Counted from the first letter of the stretch, positions 40,293 through 50,478 are shown. The stretch is DNA of 64,000 nt from Pigmentiphaga sp. NML080357 (GCF_002188465.1 NZ_NINW01000019.1:1-64000), one strand, 5' to 3'. The notes: generated from the letters alone by a model not told the origin. Program-made: numbers and translations.

Positions 40293-41627
40293 ATGTTGTT
40301 GACCTTGGCGGCCTTCGCCGTCGCGCTGGGCGTGCTGGTGGTGATCCACGAATTGGGCCACTACCTGGTGGCGCGCGCCTGCGGGGTGCGCATCCTGCGG
40401 TTCTCCGTCGGCTTCGGCAAGGTGCTGTGCAAGCGGACCGATCGGCACGGGACGGAATGGGCCCTGTCCGCCATTCCGCTGGGCGGCTACGTGAAAATGC
40501 TGGACGAGCGCGAGGGCGACGTTCCGCCCGAGCAGCGCAGCAGGGCGTTCAACACCCAGCCCGTGGGCAAGCGCATCGCCATCGTGGCCGCGGGTCCGGT
40601 GTTCAACCTCGCGCTGGCGGCGCTGCTGTACGCCGCGCTGAACATGGTCGGCGTCAAGGAACCGGCGGCCGTGCTGGCCGCGCCGCCGGCCGGTACGCCG
40701 GCCGCCGCGGCGGGCGTGGCGGCCGGCGACAAGATTCTCGCCATCGACGGCGCCGAGGTCGCGACCTGGGGCGACGCGCGCTGGATGCTGCTCAAAAGCC
40801 TGACCGACAGGGCGCGGCCGGCCATCGAGGTAGAGACCGCCGCAGGCGAACGGCGCGTGCGCACGGTGGATTTCTCGGGCGCGGTGCTGGGGCAGATGGA
40901 GGGCGACGTCCTGGGGCGGGAAGGATTCGGGCTCGCGAGCCCCCGGCCCGTCATCCGTGGCGTGGTCCCCGAGAGCGCCGCCGCCCAGGCCGGCCTTTTG
41001 GCCGGCGACCGCATCGTCGCGGCCGGCGACAAGGCCGATCCCTCGGCCACCGAACTCATCGCCCTGATCCAGGGGCACGCCGGGCGCCCGCTGCGGCTAT
41101 CGGTGATACGGGACGGCGCCAGCCTGTCCATCGACGTCCTGCCGCGCGAGGAGCGCCAGGCGGACGGCAAGGCGATCGGTCGCATCGGCGCCCAGATCGG
41201 CGGCGACATCCAGCTCATCACCGTGCGCCACGGGCCGCTCGAAAGCCTGGGCATGGGCGTGCAGCGCACCGCCGAGGTCTCGTGGTTCTCGCTGCGCATG
41301 CTGGGCAAGATGGTCGTTGGGGACGTTTCCCTCAGCAACCTGAGCGGCCCGGTCACCATCGCCGACTATGCCGGCCAGACCGCCAGGATGGGGCTGGAGG
41401 CCTACATCGCGTTCCTGGCGCTGGTCAGCGTCAGCCTGGGCGTGCTGAATCTCCTGCCCATCCCCATGCTGGACGGCGGGCACCTGCTGTATTATCTCGT
41501 CGAGATCATCCGGGGCAGTCCGCCGCCGGAACGCTGGATGGAAGTGGGGCAGCGCGCCGGATTCGGCATCCTGATGGTGCTGATGGCCGTTGCCTTGTTC
41601 AACGACTTTACGCGACTGCTGACCTAG
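40293..41627 (+). CDS. rseP: Site-2 intramembrane zinc protease RseP
   Basis: RseP cleaves membrane-anchored anti-sigma factors such as RseA in the envelope stress response, and clears signal-peptide remnants. The 444-residue protein has the catalytic HELGH in the first membrane segment (VVIHELGHYLVARACG), two periplasmic PDZ domains (about 115-300, with AAGVAAGDKILAIDG and QAGLLAGDRIVAAGD), and the second active-site motif LLPIPMLDGGHL. In proteobacteria such proteases can also process FecR-type anti-sigma factors, relevant to the FecR gene at 58-59 kb. AAGGAG precedes the ATG. Confidence 0.95.
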   Translation: MLLTLAAFAVALGVLVVIHELGHYLVARACGVRILRFSVGFGKVLCKRTDRHGTEWALSAIPLGGYVKMLDEREGDVPPEQRSRAFNTQPVGKRIAIVAAGPVFNLALAALLYAALNMVGVKEPAAVLAAPPAGTPAAAAGVAAGDKILAIDGAEVATWGDARWMLLKSLTDRARPAIEVETAAGERRVRTVDFSGAVLGQMEGDVLGREGFGLASPRPVIRGVVPESAAAQAGLLAGDRIVAAGDKADPSATELIALIQGHAGRPLRLSVIRDGASLSIDVLPREERQADGKAIGRIGAQIGGDIQLITVRHGPLESLGMGVQRTAEVSWFSLRMLGKMVVGDVSLSNLSGPVTIADYAGQTARMGLEAYIAFLALVSVSLGVLNLLPIPMLDGGHLLYYLVEIIRGSPPPERWMEVGQRAGFGILMVLMAVALFNDFTRLLT

Positions 41628-41746
41628 GATCCATGAGCGCCGTCTTTTCCGCCGCTTTTGCGGACCGAGCCCCTGCCGCCGGGGCCGCGTCGCGCCGCGA
41701 ACCGCTCTTCCGCATTTCACTCAATTAGAAAACTCCGGGATTACGC

Positions 41747-44041
41747 ATGACCAATCGCACCCGGCGCATGCCGCGTCTGCTGTCCATTTTGCTGGCCATG
41801 GCAGTCACCCCCCTGGCCTACGCCTTCGATCCCTTCATCGTCCGGGACATCCGCGTGGAAGGCATCCAGCGCACCGAAGCCGGAACGGTGTTCGGATACC
41901 TGCCGGTCAAGGTGGGCGAGCGCTTCACCGAAGAACAGGCCACGCAGGCGGTGCGGGCCCTGTACGGCACCGGTTTCTTCCGCGATGTGCGGATCGAGGT
42001 CGAGAACGACGTGGTGGTGGTCATCGTCGACGAGCGCCCGGCCATCGCCTCCATCTCGTTCAACGGCATGCGCGAATTCGAGTCCGCCAACGTGCTCAAG
42101 TCGCTGGCCGAAGTGGGCTTCGCCGAGGCCCGCATCTTCGACCGCGCCTTGCTCGATCGCGCCGAGCAGGAACTCAAGCGCCAGTACCTGGCGCGCGGCA
42201 AGTACTCGGTCGAGATCGTGCCGACGGTCACGCCGCTCGAACGCAACCGCGTCGGCATCACCTTCGACGTCTTCGAGGGCGACGTGGCCCGCATCGCGGG
42301 CATCAAGATCATCGGCGCCAAGGCCATTCGCGAAAGCGAACTGCTGGACCTGCTGCAGCTCTCCACCCCGGGCTGGCTCACGTGGTACACCAAGGCCGAC
42401 CAGTATTCGCGGCAGAAGCTGCAGGGCGACATCGAGACCCTGCGCTCCTACTACATGAACCGCGGCTACCTCGAGTTCAACGTCGATTCGCCGCAGGTCA
42501 CCATCTCGCCCGACCGCAAGGACATCTTCATCACGCTGTCGATTACCGAGGGCGACAAGTATTCGGTCAGCGACGTCAAGCTGGCGGGCGACCTGCTCGG
42601 GCTGGATGAAGACCTCAACAAGCTGATCACGGTCAAGCCGGGCGAGACCTTCTCGGCCGAAAAAGTCAATGCCTCCAGCAAGGCCATTACCGATTACCTC
42701 GGCAAGCTCGGCTACGCCTTCAGCAACGTCAACGCCACCCCGCAGGTCGATCGCGAAAAGAAGACCGCCGCGATCACGTTCTTCGTCGATCCCAACCGCC
42801 GCGTCTACGTGCGGCGCGTCAACATCGGCGGCAACACCCGCACGCGCGACGTCGTCATCCGGCGCGAAATGCGCCAGCTCGAAAGCGCGTGGTACGACGC
42901 CGGCAAGATCCAGCTTTCGCGCGACCGCATCGACCGCCTGGGCTACTTCCAGAACATCACGATCGAGACGCCGCCCGTGCCCGGAACCCCCGACCAGGTC
43001 GACGTGAACGTGACGGTGCAGGAAAAACCCACCGGCATGATCAACCTTGGCGCCGGCTTCAGCAGTACCGACAAGGTGGTGCTGTCGGCCGGCATCAGCC
43101 AGGACAACATCTTCGGCAGCGGCACCACGGCGGGCCTGGAGCTCAACACCGGCAAGACCTATCGCACGATCGCGGTCAGCCAGACCAACCCGTACTTCAC
43201 CCAGGACGGCATCAGCCGCTCGACCAGCGTCTACTACCGCACGCTGCGGCCGCTGTCGATCAACACGGGCGACTACCGCATCAAGACCATGGGCGCGAGC
43301 CTGACCTTCGGCGTGCCGTTCACGGAAACCCAGCGGGTATTCTTCGGCGCCGCGCTGGAAGCCAACGACATCGACACCTACGAGAGCAGCCCCCAGCGCT
43401 ATATCGACTACGTCAACACGTTCGGTCCGCGCAGCAATGCGGTCATCTTCTCGGTGGGCTGGAGCAACGACCGGCGCGACAGCGCGCTGGCCCCGACGCG
43501 CGGCACCTACCAGCGCGCCGCCGGCGAAACCTCGCTGTTCGGCGACCTGCGCTACTACAAGGCGAGCTACCAGCACCAGTATTACTGGCCCATCACGCGC
43601 AGCATGACCCTGGCGCTGAACGGCCAGGTGGACTACGGCAAGGGCTTCGGCGGCCGGCCGTATCCGCTGCTCAAGAACGTCTACGCGGGCGGTATCGGAT
43701 CGGTGCGCGGCTTCGACGGCGGTTCGCTCGGTCCGCGCGACAGCAAGAACGGCGACAGCCTGGGCGGCGCCAAGCGCGTCATCGCCAACGCCGAGCTGCT
43801 GCTGCCGTTCCCCGGCACCCAGCAAGACCGTACGCTGCGCTGGTTCCTGTTCGCCGACGCGGGTAACGTCTATGCGGACGACCAGAACATCAGCCTGGGG
43901 CAACTGCGCTACTCGGCCGGTATCGGCCTGAGCTGGCAGTCGCCCATCGGTCCGCTGAAGATCTCGTTCGGCAGGGCCTTGAACGCCAAGCCGCAGGATC
44001 GGACGCAGAGCTTCCAGTTCCAGATCGGTACGGGATTCTGA
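41747..44041 (+). CDS. bamA: Outer-membrane protein assembly factor BamA
   Basis: BamA is the core of the machine that folds beta-barrel proteins into the outer membrane. The 764-residue protein has a signal peptide ending near AYA (residue 26), five POTRA domains (about 27-420, starting FIVRDIRVEGIQRTEAGTVF), and a 16-strand barrel with the conserved IGSVRGFDGGSLGPRD (the VRGF loop motif) and a C-terminal phenylalanine in FQFQIGTGF. It follows rseP and precedes skp, the usual order. Confidence 0.97.
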   Translation: MTNRTRRMPRLLSILLAMAVTPLAYAFDPFIVRDIRVEGIQRTEAGTVFGYLPVKVGERFTEEQATQAVRALYGTGFFRDVRIEVENDVVVVIVDERPAIASISFNGMREFESANVLKSLAEVGFAEARIFDRALLDRAEQELKRQYLARGKYSVEIVPTVTPLERNRVGITFDVFEGDVARIAGIKIIGAKAIRESELLDLLQLSTPGWLTWYTKADQYSRQKLQGDIETLRSYYMNRGYLEFNVDSPQVTISPDRKDIFITLSITEGDKYSVSDVKLAGDLLGLDEDLNKLITVKPGETFSAEKVNASSKAITDYLGKLGYAFSNVNATPQVDREKKTAAITFFVDPNRRVYVRRVNIGGNTRTRDVVIRREMRQLESAWYDAGKIQLSRDRIDRLGYFQNITIETPPVPGTPDQVDVNVTVQEKPTGMINLGAGFSSTDKVVLSAGISQDNIFGSGTTAGLELNTGKTYRTIAVSQTNPYFTQDGISRSTSVYYRTLRPLSINTGDYRIKTMGASLTFGVPFTETQRVFFGAALEANDIDTYESSPQRYIDYVNTFGPRSNAVIFSVGWSNDRRDSALAPTRGTYQRAAGETSLFGDLRYYKASYQHQYYWPITRSMTLALNGQVDYGKGFGGRPYPLLKNVYAGGIGSVRGFDGGSLGPRDSKNGDSLGGAKRVIANAELLLPFPGTQQDRTLRWFLFADAGNVYADDQNISLGQLRYSAGIGLSWQSPIGPLKISFGRALNAKPQDRTQSFQFQIGTGF

Positions 44042-44185
44042 TGGCGCAGGGAGGGCAGCCGCAGGCCATATGCCCGCCCGGGACTTTTTCTGCTACAACC
44101 AATTACCAGCCCAGGGGCACCGTCGCTTGCGCGGGGCCGCGCCATTAGTGGCAAAATACACGACTACCTTCCTAGCGAGAAATAA

Positions 44186-44758
44186 ATGATCCGCATGTTT
44201 TCGACATCTGCTGCCAGTCTGACCGCCTCCTCTGCAGTCAAGGGTGCCGGCCGGGTGCTGGCGGCTTTGGTGCTCTCAAGTGCCGCTGTCGGCGCGGCTC
44301 ATGCCCAAGCATCCCAGGCGCCGGTCAAGATCGGTTTCGTCAATACCGAGCGCATTTTCCGCGACGCCGCGCCCGCCAAGGCCGCCCAGGCGAAGATCGA
44401 AGCCGACTTCAAGAAGCGCGACGCCGAGCTGCAGGACATGGCCAACCGCCTGCGCACGCTGTCCGAGCAGCTCGACAAGGACAGCGCGGTGCTGTCCGAG
44501 TCCGACCGCACCCGCCGCCAGCGTGAACTGAGCGACCTCGACAAGGATTTCCAGCGCAAGCGCCGCGAATTCCAGGAAGACCTGAACCAGCGCCGCAACG
44601 AAGAACTGTCGCAAATCCTCGAGCGCGCCAACCGCGTGATCAAGCAGATCGCCGAACAGGAAAACTACGACCTGATCTTCCAGGAAGCCGTCGTGGTCAG
44701 CCCGCGCGTGGACATCACCGACAAGGTCCTCAAGGCGTTGAACAACGGCGCCAAGTAA
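44186..44758 (+). CDS. skp: Periplasmic chaperone Skp/OmpH
   Basis: Skp is a trimeric periplasmic chaperone that keeps unfolded outer-membrane proteins soluble for BamA. The 190-residue protein has a long signal peptide (cleavage probably after AHA, near residue 41) and then KIGFVNTERIFRDAAPAKAA, the family opening, followed by charged coiled-coil arms to about 150 and a closing IFQEAVVVSPRVDITDKVL. It lies between bamA (144 bp) and lpxD (43 bp). Confidence 0.94.
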   Translation: MIRMFSTSAASLTASSAVKGAGRVLAALVLSSAAVGAAHAQASQAPVKIGFVNTERIFRDAAPAKAAQAKIEADFKKRDAELQDMANRLRTLSEQLDKDSAVLSESDRTRRQRELSDLDKDFQRKRREFQEDLNQRRNEELSQILERANRVIKQIAEQENYDLIFQEAVVVSPRVDITDKVLKALNNGAK

Positions 44759-44801
44759 TTGCGCCGCTGTTTCCCGTTCCTGTCGTCCGCGCGAGCTTCG
44801 C

Positions 44802-45923
44802 ATGCCCATCCTGCTTGACACGACCAAGGCCCCGGTACTGCAAAGGCTGCTCGACGAAACCGATACCAGCGGGTTGACGTGGACGATCGAGCCGGGAGGG
44901 GCGCAAACCCGCCCGCCGGCGCAAATCCTGGTCGCGGGCATCGCCAACCTCGAGCGCGCCGGGCCGCAGGAACTCAGTTTCGTCTCCAATCCGCGCTACC
45001 AGTCGCAACTGGTGGACGCACAGGCGGCGGCCGTGCTGGTCACGCCGGAAGTCGCCCAGGCCTACCGCGAGGCACTGCGCGAGGCCGGCCGCCTCGACCA
45101 CGCCGTGACCCTGGTGGTCTGCAACTCGCCCTATCTGCTGTTCGCACGGGTAGGGCAGTGGTTCGACAGGCAGGTCCATCCCCAGCCGGCCGGCGGCATC
45201 CATCCGTCGGCGGTGGTCGCGCCCGGCGCCAGCGTCGACCCCAGCGCCCACGTCGGGCCGCTGGCGGTCATCGAAGACGGCGCCCAGATCGGCCCGCGGG
45301 CCCGCATCGGAGCCGGCTGTTTCGTGGGAGAAGGGTGCCGCGTCGGCGCCGATTCCGTCCTGCATCCGCGCGTCACGCTGTACCGGGGGGTCAGCATGGG
45401 CGCGCGCTGCGTCATCCTGTCGGGCGCGGTCATCGGCGACGACGGCTTCGGCTTCGCGCCGGACCCGTCGCGCGCGAAGGGCGCCTGGACCAAGATCCCG
45501 CAATTCGGTGGCGTGCGCATCGGCGACGACGTCGAGATCGGCGCCAACACCACGGTAGACCGCGGTGCGCTCGACGATACGGTGATCGGCAACGGCGTCA
45601 AGATCGACAACCAGATCATGATCGGCCACAACTGCCGCATCGGCGACCACACGGCAATGGCGGCCTGCGTCGGCATCGCGGGTTCGACCACCATAGGCGA
45701 ACGCTGCTCCATAGGCGGGGCGGCCATGATAGGGGGGCATTTGAAGATCGGCGACGACGTCTTCATCTCGGCCGCCACACCGGTGCACAGCAACATCGAC
45801 AAGCCGGGACAGTACACCGGCTTTTTCCCGATGACCGAGCACGCCCAGTGGGAGCGCAACGCGGTCGCGGTCAGGCACCTGGCGACGATGGCCAAGCGGA
45901 TCAAGGCGCTGGAAAAGAAGTAA
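44802..45923 (+). CDS. lpxD: UDP-3-O-acylglucosamine N-acyltransferase LpxD
   Basis: LpxD adds the second hydroxyacyl chain in lipid A synthesis. The 373-residue protein has the N-terminal uridine-binding domain ([17 protein letters not shown]) and a C-terminal left-handed beta-helix of hexapeptide repeats ([16 protein letters not shown] onward). The catalytic histidine lies in [15 protein letters not shown], and [13 protein letters not shown] follows. It is longer than E. coli LpxD (341) by an N-terminal extension and an internal insert. It is the first lpx gene of lpxD-fabZ-lpxA-lpxB. Confidence 0.95.
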   Translation: MPILLDTTKAPVLQRLLDETDTSGLTWTIEPGGAQTRPPAQILVAGIANLERAGPQELSFVSNPRYQSQLVDAQAAAVLVTPEVAQAYREALREAGRLDHAVTLVVCNSPYLLFARVGQWFDRQVHPQPAGGIHPSAVVAPGASVDPSAHVGPLAVIEDGAQIGPRARIGAGCFVGEGCRVGADSVLHPRVTLYRGVSMGARCVILSGAVIGDDGFGFAPDPSRAKGAWTKIPQFGGVRIGDDVEIGANTTVDRGALDDTVIGNGVKIDNQIMIGHNCRIGDHTAMAACVGIAGSTTIGERCSIGGAAMIGGHLKIGDDVFISAATPVHSNIDKPGQYTGFFPMTEHAQWERNAVAVRHLATMAKRIKALEKK

Positions 45924-45975
45924 AGGCGAGCGGGCGCCAGAGCGGCCCGCCGCCCGTCAAATACTGGAAATCTGT

Positions 45976-46422
45976 ATGGAAATGGACATCAAGGGGATAC
46001 TCGACCATTTGCCGCATCGCTATCCGATGCTGCTCATCGATCGGGTCATCGACGTCAAACCCGGGGAATCGATCCGCGCGATCAAGAACGTCTCGATCAA
46101 TGAACCGTTCTTTACCGGCCATTTCCCGCACCATCCGGTCATGCCGGGCGTGCTGATCCTCGAAGCCATGGCCCAGGCGGCCGCCATCACCTCGTTCACG
46201 GCCGCGGGCAAGAAGCCCGACGAGAACACGGTGTACTACTTCGTCGGCATCGACGGCGCCCGTTTCAAGCGGCCCGTGGTCCCGGGCGACCAGCTCAACA
46301 TCGAAGTCAACGTCGAGCGCTCGGCGCGCGGCATCTGGAAGTACAACGGCAAGGCGCTGGTCGAAGGGCAGATCGCGGCCGAAGCCAGCCTGATGTGCAC
46401 CATGCGCATCCTCGAGCCCTGA
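45976..46422 (+). CDS. fabZ: 3-hydroxyacyl-ACP dehydratase FabZ
   Basis: FabZ dehydrates 3-hydroxyacyl-ACP in fatty-acid elongation and so competes with LpxA and LpxD for hydroxyacyl-ACP. The 148-residue hot-dog-fold protein has the active-site stretch [20 protein letters not shown] with H49 and E63. It starts [20 protein letters not shown]; a start two codons later (MDIKG) is possible. It sits between lpxD and lpxA, 12 bp before the latter. Confidence 0.97.
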   Translation: MEMDIKGILDHLPHRYPMLLIDRVIDVKPGESIRAIKNVSINEPFFTGHFPHHPVMPGVLILEAMAQAAAITSFTAAGKKPDENTVYYFVGIDGARFKRPVVPGDQLNIEVNVERSARGIWKYNGKALVEGQIAAEASLMCTMRILEP

Positions 46423-46434
46423 CGGAAGCGTCCC

Positions 46435-47223
46435 GTGGCGAGGATACATCCCACCGCTCTCGTCGACCCGGCCGCACAGCTGGACGACAGCGTGAGCATC
46501 GGCCCTTTCAGCATCATCGGGCCGAACGTCCGCATCGGCGCCGACACCGAGGTCGGCGCGCACTGCGTCATCGACGGCCATACCACCATCGGGCGCGGCA
46601 ACCGCTTCTTTCCGTCTTGCTCCATCGGCGCGGCGCCGCAGGACAAGAAATACGCTGGCGAGCCGACCCGCCTGGAAATCGGCGACGGCAATACGATACG
46701 CGAATGCTGCACTATCAATACCGGCACGGTGCAGGATGCCGGCGCGACGCGGCTGGGCAATGACAACTGGATCATGGCCTACGTGCACGTGGCCCACGAC
46801 TGCCAGCTCGGCAGCCACATCATCCTGGCCAACGGCACGCAGCTCGCCGGGCACGTGCACATCGGCGACCACGTCATCCTCGGCGGCATGACGGGCGTGC
46901 ACCAGTTCGTCAAGATCGGCGCGCACGCCATGACCGGCGTCCACGCGACGCTGCTGCAGGACCTGCCTCCTTTCGTCACCTGCGCCGGCAGCCCCGCGCG
47001 GCCGGTTGGCATCAATGTCGAAGGGCTCAAGCGCCGCGGCTTCTCGCCCGCCCAGATCTCCGGCCTGCGGGCCGCCTACAAGACCTTGTATCGCCAGGGG
47101 CTGACGCTGGACGAGGCTCGCGCCGCGCTGCAGGCGAAGCGGGCCGAGGCGCCCGAGCTCGATGCCTCGCTGTCGATCTTGCTGAACTTCCTCGATACCG
47201 CCACCCGCGGTATCGTGCGCTGA
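46435..47223 (+). CDS. lpxA: UDP-N-acetylglucosamine acyltransferase LpxA
   Basis: LpxA starts lipid A synthesis by acylating UDP-GlcNAc at the 3-position. The 262-residue protein begins at a GTG (ARIHPTALVDPAAQL) and is a left-handed beta-helix with the catalytic H121 in YVHVAHDCQLG and SIGAAPQDKKYAGEP. At the position equivalent to E. coli Gly173, the acyl-length ruler, it has Val169 (TGVHATLLQD against VGGCSGVAQD). A larger residue there is expected to favour a shorter chain. It overlaps neither neighbour but is tightly spaced with fabZ and lpxB. Confidence 0.97.
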   Translation: MARIHPTALVDPAAQLDDSVSIGPFSIIGPNVRIGADTEVGAHCVIDGHTTIGRGNRFFPSCSIGAAPQDKKYAGEPTRLEIGDGNTIRECCTINTGTVQDAGATRLGNDNWIMAYVHVAHDCQLGSHIILANGTQLAGHVHIGDHVILGGMTGVHQFVKIGAHAMTGVHATLLQDLPPFVTCAGSPARPVGINVEGLKRRGFSPAQISGLRAAYKTLYRQGLTLDEARAALQAKRAEAPELDASLSILLNFLDTATRGIVR

Positions 47224-47234
47224 CGGAGGCCGGC

Positions 47235-48389
47235 GTGCCGGTTGCGGGCCAAGCGTCCATCGGCATGGTGGCGGGAGAGCCATCGGGCGACCTGCTGGCG
47301 GCCACCGTGGTGCAAGCCTTGCACGAGCGGGCGCCGCAGTTCGCGCTGGCGGGCATAGGCGGCCCCAGGATGCAGGCGCACGGTTTCGATGCCTGGTATC
47401 CCATGCAGAAGCTCGCCGTGAACGGCTATGCCGACGTCCTCATGCACTTGCCGGAACTGCTCAACATCCGCCGTGCCGTTCGCGAGCGCTGGCTGGCCGA
47501 GCGGCCGGCCGCCTTCGTCGGCGTCGACGCACCCGATTTCAACTTCGGGCTGGAGCAGGCCTTGCGCGCCGGCGGCATTCCCACGGTCCATTTCATCGGC
47601 CCCTCGCTCTGGGCCTGGCGCGGCGAGCGCATCAACAAGATCCGCGAAGCCGTGTCCCGCATGCTGGTGGTATTCCCGTTCGAGGAGCAGATCTATCGCG
47701 ATGCGGGCGTGCCGGTCACCTACGTCGGCCATCCGCTCGCGCGCGTCATCGACCGGAACCCGGATCGCGCCGCCGCCCGTACCCGGCTGGGCATTGCGCA
47801 GGAGGCCCGGGTGCTGGCCCTGATGCCCGGCAGCCGCGCGGGCGAGGTGCGCCATCTCGCGCCCCGTTTCCTGGCGGCCGCCAAGCTGCTGCAGATGCGC
47901 GATCCCGCCTTGCAGCTCTGGGCGCCCATGGCCAACCCCGAACGCCAGCGAGAATTCCTGGCCCACGCGTCGGCCGTGGGCGGGCTGCAGAACCTGCATA
48001 CCGCCGTGGGCGGTTCGCACGACGTCCTGGCCGCCTGCAACGCGGTGCTCGTGGCCAGCGGCACCGCCACGCTGGAGGCCGCGCTGTTCAAGCGCCCCAT
48101 GGTGATCTCCTACGTGCTGCCGCGGCTGTCATGGTGGATCATGCGGCGCCAGGCCTACCTGCCCTGGGTCGGACTGCCTAACATCCTGTGCCGCGACACC
48201 GTCGTCCCGGAGTTGCTCCAGGACGAAGCCACGCCGCGCGCGCTGGCCGACGCGGCCTGGAAGGCCCTGACCGACGAGGCCGCTATCCAGCGGCTGGAGG
48301 CGCGTTTCACCGCCCTGCACGACGAGCTGGTGCGCGATACGCCGGCCCTGGCGAGCCAGGCCATCCTGGAGGTGGCGGGCCATGGGTGA
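47235..48389 (+). CDS. lpxB: Lipid-A-disaccharide synthase LpxB
   Basis: LpxB joins lipid X to UDP-diacylglucosamine, forming the tetraacyl disaccharide of lipid A, at the inner-membrane face. The 384-residue GT-B glycosyltransferase has [58 protein letters not shown] and [13 protein letters not shown]. The GTG start is 11 bp after lpxA. Its end overlaps rnhB by 8 bp. Confidence 0.96.
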   Translation: MPVAGQASIGMVAGEPSGDLLAATVVQALHERAPQFALAGIGGPRMQAHGFDAWYPMQKLAVNGYADVLMHLPELLNIRRAVRERWLAERPAAFVGVDAPDFNFGLEQALRAGGIPTVHFIGPSLWAWRGERINKIREAVSRMLVVFPFEEQIYRDAGVPVTYVGHPLARVIDRNPDRAAARTRLGIAQEARVLALMPGSRAGEVRHLAPRFLAAAKLLQMRDPALQLWAPMANPERQREFLAHASAVGGLQNLHTAVGGSHDVLAACNAVLVASGTATLEAALFKRPMVISYVLPRLSWWIMRRQAYLPWVGLPNILCRDTVVPELLQDEATPRALADAAWKALTDEAAIQRLEARFTALHDELVRDTPALASQAILEVAGHG

Positions 48390-49191
48390 GAAAGGCTGGG
48401 TGCAGACCGATTTCGGCTGGACGGCGGTCGACTCCGCGGGCGCCGACCTGCTCCAGGTGTTCGACGCCGAGACCTTGCTCACGATGCGGGTGGCGGGAGT
48501 GGACGAGGCCGGCCGCGGTCCCCTGGCCGGCCCGGTCTATGCGGCCGCGGTCGTCCTCGATCCCGGTCGGCCCATCGAGGGCCTGAACGATTCCAAGATG
48601 CTCTCCGAGCGGGCGCGCGACGAACTCGCACCGCTGATACGCGAACGTGCGCTGGCCTGGTGCGTCGCCAGCGTGAGCGTGGCCGAAATCGACACGCTGA
48701 ACATTCTCAACGCCACCATGCTCGCCATGCGCCGCGCGGTGGACGGGCTGGGCCTCCTGCCCGACCTGGTGCAGGTCGACGGCAACCGGGCGCCGGCGCT
48801 GGCGTGCCGGGTGCAGACGGTGATCGGCGGGGATGCCCAGGTGCAGGCCATCTCGGCCGCGTCCATCCTGGCCAAGACCGCGCGCGATGCCGAACTGGTC
48901 CGGCTGCACGACATCTATCCCATGTACGGCTTCGACCGGCACAAGGGCTATGGCACGCCCGATCACCTGCGCTGCCTGCTCGAACATGGTCCTTGCCCCG
49001 AGCACCGCCGCAGCTTCGAGCCCGTACGCCAGGCCATGGGCGGCCCGGCCCGGGCGAGCGCGGGCATGCCGGGAGCCCAGGCAAAGGCGGCTGCCGCGTC
49101 TTATGCGATGGACGCCTTGCTTCCGTGGAGCGACCTGGACGAGCCACCCGTGCCGGCGCCACGCCGGCGCCGGGCCAGGCCGGGCGGCTAG
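48382..49191 (+). CDS. rnhB: Ribonuclease HII
   Basis: RNase HII removes ribonucleotides from DNA and RNA primers. The 269-residue protein has the catalytic D41-E42 in [40 protein letters not shown], and [14 protein letters not shown] with [11 protein letters not shown]. It carries about 35 extra residues at each end compared with a minimal RnhB. It overlaps lpxB by 8 bp, as in the enteric lpxB-rnhB pair. Confidence 0.95.
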   Translation: MGEKGWVQTDFGWTAVDSAGADLLQVFDAETLLTMRVAGVDEAGRGPLAGPVYAAAVVLDPGRPIEGLNDSKMLSERARDELAPLIRERALAWCVASVSVAEIDTLNILNATMLAMRRAVDGLGLLPDLVQVDGNRAPALACRVQTVIGGDAQVQAISAASILAKTARDAELVRLHDIYPMYGFDRHKGYGTPDHLRCLLEHGPCPEHRRSFEPVRQAMGGPARASAGMPGAQAKAAAASYAMDALLPWSDLDEPPVPAPRRRRARPGG

Positions 49192-49221
49192 CGCCCCGGA
49201 CCGCAGCATGGGGAAACGGCC

Positions 49222-50016
49222 ATGAAACGCATTGCCTCGCGCGACAACCCGCTTTACAAGTCGCTGCGCAAGCTGGCGCAGACCTCGCAGGCCCGCCGGG
49301 AGGCAGGCCTGTCCGTGCTGGAAGGGGTACACCTGTGCCAGGCCTACCTGCAATGGCAAGGCGTGCCCCGCCATGCCGTCTTCGACGTCCGGCGGCTGGA
49401 AGGCGAGCGTACCAGCGCCGAGGTGCGGGCGCTATGCGAGGGGATTCCCGCCGATCGCCAGGTCTGGCTCGACGGCAATCTCATCGGCGACCTCGAGCAC
49501 GTGCAGGCGGGGCAAGGCGTGGTCTTCGTGATCGAGACCCCGGCGCCTTCGCTGCCCGGACGAGTGGCCGACAGTTGCGTGCTGCTCGACCGGATCCAGG
49601 ACCCGGGCAACGTCGGCTCCATCCTGCGGACCTGCGCCGCGGCCGGCGTACGCCACGTCTTCCTGTCCGACGAAACCGCCTTCGCCTGGTCGCCCAAGGT
49701 GCTGCGGTCGGGGCAGGGGGCGCATTTCTCCCTCGCCATCTACGAACGGGTCGATCTCCAGGCGCTGCTAGCGCGGCTGGACGTGCCGCTGGTGGCGACG
49801 ACGCTCGACCATGCGGAAGATCTCTACCGCGCTTCGCTGCCGCGGCATTGCGCCTGGGTGTTCGGCAACGAGGGGCAGGGCGTGGGCGCCGGGCTGCAGG
49901 CCGCCGCGGCGTTGCGGGTCCGCATCCCCCAGGAGCCGGCGGCCGAGTCGCTGAATGTCGGCGCGGCCGTGGCGGTGTGCCTGTTCGAGCACCGGCGCAG
50001 GTTCATGCCGGCGTAG
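49222..50016 (+). CDS. TrmH/SpoU-family RNA 2'-O-methyltransferase
   Basis: This is a SPOUT-class RNA methyltransferase of 264 residues. It has a short substrate-binding N-terminal domain (KRIASRDNPLYKSLRKLAQ and LSVLEGVHLCQAYL) and a C-terminal knotted domain with motif 1 DRIQDPGNVGSILRTCAA, motif 2 WVFGNEGQGVG and motif 3 ESLNVGAAVAVCLFEH. It probably methylates a ribose in rRNA or tRNA; the target cannot be named (RlmB-like and TsnR-like members share these motifs). It ends the long plus-strand run, 30 bp after rnhB. Confidence 0.9.
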   Translation: MKRIASRDNPLYKSLRKLAQTSQARREAGLSVLEGVHLCQAYLQWQGVPRHAVFDVRRLEGERTSAEVRALCEGIPADRQVWLDGNLIGDLEHVQAGQGVVFVIETPAPSLPGRVADSCVLLDRIQDPGNVGSILRTCAAAGVRHVFLSDETAFAWSPKVLRSGQGAHFSLAIYERVDLQALLARLDVPLVATTLDHAEDLYRASLPRHCAWVFGNEGQGVGAGLQAAAALRVRIPQEPAAESLNVGAAVAVCLFEHRRRFMPA

Positions 50017-50033
50017 CGGCGCGCGGCCAGCCG

Positions 50034-50456
50034 TCAGTCCGAAGGCAGCAGCGCGGGGTTCCACACCACTTCCCAGACGTGGCCGTCGGGATCCTGGAAA
50101 TAGCCGGCATAACCGCCCCAGAAGGTCGATTGAGCCGGCTTGACGATACGCGCGCCCGCCCGGCTCGCCTGCTCCATGACTTCGTCCACCTCCTGCTGGC
50201 TGGAGACGTTATGGCCGAGCGTGAAGGCGGTCGGGCAGGGCGCGCCCGGCGCCAGGCCGGTGTCGTGCGCGATGTCGCCCTGCGCCCAGAGCGCGAGCTT
50301 GAGGCCGCCCTGCAGATCGAAGAACGCCACCGCCCCGTGTTCGAATTCCGTCCCGATGATGCCGGCCGTCGGCAGCCCGAGTCCGTCGCGATAGAAGGCG
50401 ACGGACCGCTCGAGATCGGAAACGCCCAGCGTCAGTACCGAGATGCGGGGGTTCAT
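50034..50456 (-). CDS. VOC-superfamily (glyoxalase/bleomycin-resistance-like) protein
   Basis: This 140-residue protein has the two beta-alpha-beta-beta-beta modules of the vicinal-oxygen-chelate fold: RISVLTLGVSDLERSVAFYR then DGLGLP at the start, and GYAGYFQDPDGHVWEVVWNP at the end, whose glutamate is a common metal ligand. The substrate is unknown. AAGGAG lies nine bases before the ATG. A perfect 8+1+8 palindrome sits 23 bp upstream, suggesting dedicated control by a small dimeric repressor. It is downstream of ppsR on the same strand, 103 bp away, and converges with the methyltransferase gene. Confidence 0.87.
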   Translation of the reverse strand: MNPRISVLTLGVSDLERSVAFYRDGLGLPTAGIIGTEFEHGAVAFFDLQGGLKLALWAQGDIAHDTGLAPGAPCPTAFTLGHNVSSQQEVDEVMEQASRAGARIVKPAQSTFWGGYAGYFQDPDGHVWEVVWNPALLPSD

Positions 50457-50478
50457 GGGCGGATCTCCTTGATATTTG

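Noticed and set aside
41741-43903. 720-codon minus-strand open frame opposite bamA
   Set aside because: Shadow of bamA; Asp/Val/Ala-rich reading without recognisable features.
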